Assembly: GCA_016929305.1 (NCBI GenBank)
Contig: JAFGJC010000368.1
Coordinates: 1-27,249 of the forward strand
DNA from: a candidate division CSSED10-310 bacterium
Lineage (GTDB): Bacteria > CSSED10-310 > JAFGJC01
Reading direction: 5' to 3'
Length of the DNA stretch: 27,249 nucleotides
Shown here piece after piece: positions 25,061 to 27,249 of the stretch (its first letter is position 1; each line of letters opens with the position of its first letter). A program made the position numbers and the translations under genes. The notes under the pieces were generated by a model that did not search any database, was not told the origin of the DNA, and saw only the letters and a program-made list of their open reading frames with translations.

Positions 25061-25623
25061 AACTTTTTTTTCGGATTTTTAGAGGGCTTCGATGGAATTA
25101 TGCGCCGGAACAATTCGATAATGTTACCCGGCAGATGGTTTCTGTTCTCTTCAGTAACCATGATGCGAACGATGTCGTCGCGGTTGGTTATTGCGTTAAT
25201 AAATGGACTGGCAAAATTTTGGATTGATCCGAATAGCGGTTTCGGTCCATCAAGACATCGCATTACCATGTCTCTGAATTCAATACAAAAGCATTCCATT
25301 TTCCCTATTTCATCTATCAGAACCAGATCGCAGTTTTGCAGAGCTTTTTTGATTGCCGGTACAGCGATGTCTGCCATGACATTCAGATCGACACCATACT
25401 TACCGACCTTATAAGAGCTTTTTTTGTTGATATGAGCCAGAATAGCCTGCTGTCCATCCAGAGTTATCAATTGAAATCCTTTGCGGGTTTTTCCGGATCG
25501 TATTTCCTGAGTGAAGAAACCTCCAGCATCCAGATTAAAATCCGCTAAGACAGCCTGAATAACGGTTGTCTTACCGATACCCGGTTCACCGGTCAACAAC
25601 ACATTCTTAAATTTCTGGGTCAT
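25057..25623 (-). CDS. THEP1-type nucleoside-triphosphatase
   Basis: 188 residues; the ATG at 25623 has GGAGG about 9 nt upstream. P-loop NTPase of the THEP1/NTPase_1 family (human NTPCR and Aquifex relatives), which hydrolyses nucleoside triphosphates in vitro; its cellular role is unsettled. Walker A is GEPGIGKTT (12-20) and Walker B LVLIDEIGKME (100-110), with the DEIGKME form characteristic of this family. GGFFTQEIR (34-42) and KGFQLITLDG (48-57) are also family blocks. The length is normal. It is the first gene of the five-gene operon. It ends PKKKF through a run of eight A that forms a possible -1 frameshift site leading into the radical SAM gene. Confidence 0.9.
   Translation of the reverse strand: MTQKFKNVLLTGEPGIGKTTVIQAVLADFNLDAGGFFTQEIRSGKTRKGFQLITLDGQQAILAHINKKSSYKVGKYGVDLNVMADIAVPAIKKALQNCDLVLIDEIGKMECFCIEFRDMVMRCLDGPKPLFGSIQNFASPFINAITNRDDIVRIMVTEENRNHLPGNIIELFRRIIPSKPSKNPKKKF
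25063..25069 (-). other. Candidate -1 frameshift heptamer A-AAA-AAG at the NTPase/radical SAM junction
   Basis: In the NTPase frame the minus strand reads CCG AAA AAA AAG TTT TGA. The heptamer A AAA AAG is in the phase needed for -1 slippage and is the same heptamer as in E. coli dnaX. After a -1 slip the ribosome would read GTT TTG AAC ACT, entering the radical SAM frame directly. No strong downstream stem-loop or upstream stimulatory Shine-Dalgarno is obvious. Confidence 0.4.
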
Positions 25624-25669
25624 TTCGCTGCCTCCGCTCTACTGGATAAACTCCAGATGTAACCCTAAA

Positions 25670-25698
25670 TCTTTAACCAATCGCGTTTGCCGTGTCAA
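25670..25698 (-). promoter_or_regulatory. Candidate sigma-70 promoter of the THEP1-radical SAM-pgsA-rimO-pgpA operon
   Basis: On the minus strand a perfect TTGACA (25693-25698) and a weaker TAAAGA (25670-25675) are 17 bp apart, about 45 nt upstream of the first start codon. Confidence 0.5.
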
Positions 25699-25759
25699 AT
25701 AGAACAATGAAAAATGCTGCACTTCCACAGTATATAAACCTCAAAGGCACTTATCGTAA

Positions 25760-27187
25760 TCATTCGGGAAATACCGATATGTCTGTTGACTCAGTGACAT
25801 CCGCGCGTTCAATCCCTGGAATTTCAGGTATAATCAGAATACAAGATTCGCTGCGTGTCCAGTGAGTAATGTTTTGTTGAAGTGCGTTCAAAGAAAAGTT
25901 ACGATAGTCGAAATCAGGAATCGTATATGCTTCTACTGCGGCTGTGTAACTTTCTCCGGGAATGAGGAAACCAGCATTGCCCAGCGGCACGGAAGGCATT
26001 ACGAAATTTCTTTTATCTCCCGGTAAAAAAATGTGCCAATCGTAATCAAAATGCCTGTTTTGAATGGTTATACATTGCAGGGAGACAGAATCGGATTTCC
26101 AATATAACACCGGGTTTTGAGTAGTGGTTGCAGGCTTAACGTTAAGCGATGTCGGAATATTTTTTAATTTAAACACTACATCCTTTGGAAGTTGATCATG
26201 CGGGTATCTCAAATATGCCATGGTGAATGCCGCCTGATCCGAGTCACTGGAAACCGCCGTTAATCTTAACGTGATGTTTTCATTGTCAGGAGGTTTCCAA
26301 GCCTCCGTTTCAAACCGAAGATCTGAATAAATGTGCGATATACCGCATCGGCATAAACCGGCCAGACCCTTTTCCATGAAAACATCGATGGAATAATTCA
26401 TCAGGGGATCCCAGGGAGAGTTATGGGATAGTAAATTTGCCGGTTCACAGGAAAGTTTGCCTGTAGACACCTTGGTATCGCTTTTATCGATGGATCTCAT
26501 CGACATGGTCAAAGGTGTGGTTGATGACGGTGGTGATTTATAGAATGAGTTGACCATCCAGTGGGTCGGAATCCCATCTGATGTTGTCATCACGGCTGCA
26601 AGACTTAAAGGTGTCGCCGGCAGGCGCATTCGATATCGATTCAAAGCGAATTTTGACGCAGACGATACCGGTGTTATTTTTTCATTGTAGGGTTGGTTGA
26701 TATAAAAAGTGATTGTGTTGCCGGTATCATTGATGTTGTCAAGAAATATTTCCGTTCGAGTTACGGAAGGCGATTTTCGAAGTATTATGGGAACCACGAC
26801 CATGTCTGTTGACACGTCAAAAAACGAAAACGTGTCGTACGCTTCGTCAGAACAACAGGAAACGGTAATGCATACCGGTCGCGTTAACCGCTCATCCCGG
26901 AATATCGCAAATCCTTGAGCGTTTGTTTCCGACTCAAGTATAAATGTTTCCGGGTTTATACTCTGCAAAAAAACACTCGCTTTTTCCAGAGGAAGAGCAC
27001 TCATGGCATCAATAACCTGAACCGTTACATTTCCATTAATTTCACTGCCTGATATTCCTCCCGGTAACACAGCATGCTGTTTTGCATTTTGATCTGAGTC
27101 ATCTTTTTGACCGCAGCCCCAAGTAACTAAAACACTTATTATTATCACAGCATGCAATATTCCTATCCGGTATTTTGATGCTTTCAA
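25760..27187 (-). CDS. Probable lipoprotein with N-terminal transthyretin-like domain, function unknown
   Basis: 475 residues if started at the TTG at 27187. An ATG at 27205 exists, but its first codons (ATG GAG GAG GAA) are themselves the Shine-Dalgarno for this TTG. The protein then begins MKASKYRIG and a hydrophobic run ending VTWGC, a slightly non-standard lipobox with Cys25. About 50-125 resembles a carboxypeptidase-regulatory/transthyretin-like domain (NVTVQVIDAMSALPLEKASVFLQS). The remaining 350 residues appear beta-rich, with repeated Cys residues, and no motif I recognise. Expected location is the cell envelope. It sits upstream of the THEP1 operon in the same direction, 136 nt away, with a separate promoter between. 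No terminator is evident after it. Confidence 0.7.
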   Translation of the reverse strand: MKASKYRIGILHAVIIISVLVTWGCGQKDDSDQNAKQHAVLPGGISGSEINGNVTVQVIDAMSALPLEKASVFLQSINPETFILESETNAQGFAIFRDERLTRPVCITVSCCSDEAYDTFSFFDVSTDMVVVPIILRKSPSVTRTEIFLDNINDTGNTITFYINQPYNEKITPVSSASKFALNRYRMRLPATPLSLAAVMTTSDGIPTHWMVNSFYKSPPSSTTPLTMSMRSIDKSDTKVSTGKLSCEPANLLSHNSPWDPLMNYSIDVFMEKGLAGLCRCGISHIYSDLRFETEAWKPPDNENITLRLTAVSSDSDQAAFTMAYLRYPHDQLPKDVVFKLKNIPTSLNVKPATTTQNPVLYWKSDSVSLQCITIQNRHFDYDWHIFLPGDKRNFVMPSVPLGNAGFLIPGESYTAAVEAYTIPDFDYRNFSLNALQQNITHWTRSESCILIIPEIPGIERADVTESTDISVFPE

Positions 27188-27249
27188 CGGAATTTCCTCC
27201 TCCAATAAATACTTAAGCGGTATTTTTAATAGGATAAAAATCTAGTAAA

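Noticed and set aside
1..27249. Mobile elements, CRISPR arrays, toxin-antitoxin pairs or phage genes
   Set aside because: No transposase, integrase, regular short repeats with spacers, or small paired cytoplasmic genes were found on either strand.

Overview
The window reads as chromosomal DNA from a Gram-negative (diderm) bacterium. There are two complete TonB-dependent outer-membrane receptors, a probable lipoprotein and several signal-peptide proteins. Base composition looks moderately AT-rich. TTG and GTG starts with good Shine-Dalgarno sites are frequent. The receptors carry an N-terminal carboxypeptidase-regulatory-like domain, a style common in Acidobacteriota, Aminicenantes and other little-cultured phyla; I cannot assign a phylum from sequence alone. 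There are no tRNA, rRNA, CRISPR, transposase or phage genes, so this looks like stable chromosome rather than an island.

Layout. 1-1.75 kb: the 5' part of a VIT-domain secreted protein (minus, runs off the left edge), divergent from a small HEAT-repeat-like protein (plus). 1.76-6.7 kb (minus): an operon of an N-terminal-nucleophile amidohydrolase and two different alpha-D-phosphohexomutases, one of them unusually large. 6.86-8.6 kb (plus): a NodU/CmcH-type carbamoyltransferase, divergent from that operon. 8.6-8.95 kb: the only long gene-free stretch. It holds a convincing -24/-12 (sigma-54) promoter motif followed by about 186 nt of GC-rich, highly foldable sequence ending in a hairpin plus eight T, which I read as an undescribed small RNA gene. 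8.95-13.1 kb (minus): a secreted papain-family protease closely followed by pnp. 13.1-21.05 kb (minus): a TPR protein, two paralogous TonB-dependent receptors separated by a strong terminator and a new promoter, and a DUF364 (putative heavy-metal-chelation) protein. 21.2-25.6 kb (minus): a tightly packed five-gene operon of THEP1-type NTPase, B12-binding-type radical SAM protein, pgsA, rimO and pgpA. 25.76-27.19 kb (minus): a probable lipoprotein with a transthyretin-like domain.

How the genes work together. PgsA and PgpA catalyse consecutive steps of phosphatidylglycerol synthesis and flank RimO, which methylthiolates ribosomal protein S12. The phosphohexomutases probably feed hexose-phosphate or nucleotide-sugar pools; a link to the neighbouring carbamoyltransferase (for example carbamoylated surface sugars) is inference. 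The second receptor plus DUF364 may form a metal or metallophore uptake pair, also inference.

The observations most worth a second look are the sigma-54-type small RNA at 8761-8946, and an A-AAA-AAG slippery heptamer placed so that a -1 frameshift would fuse the THEP1 NTPase to the radical SAM protein.
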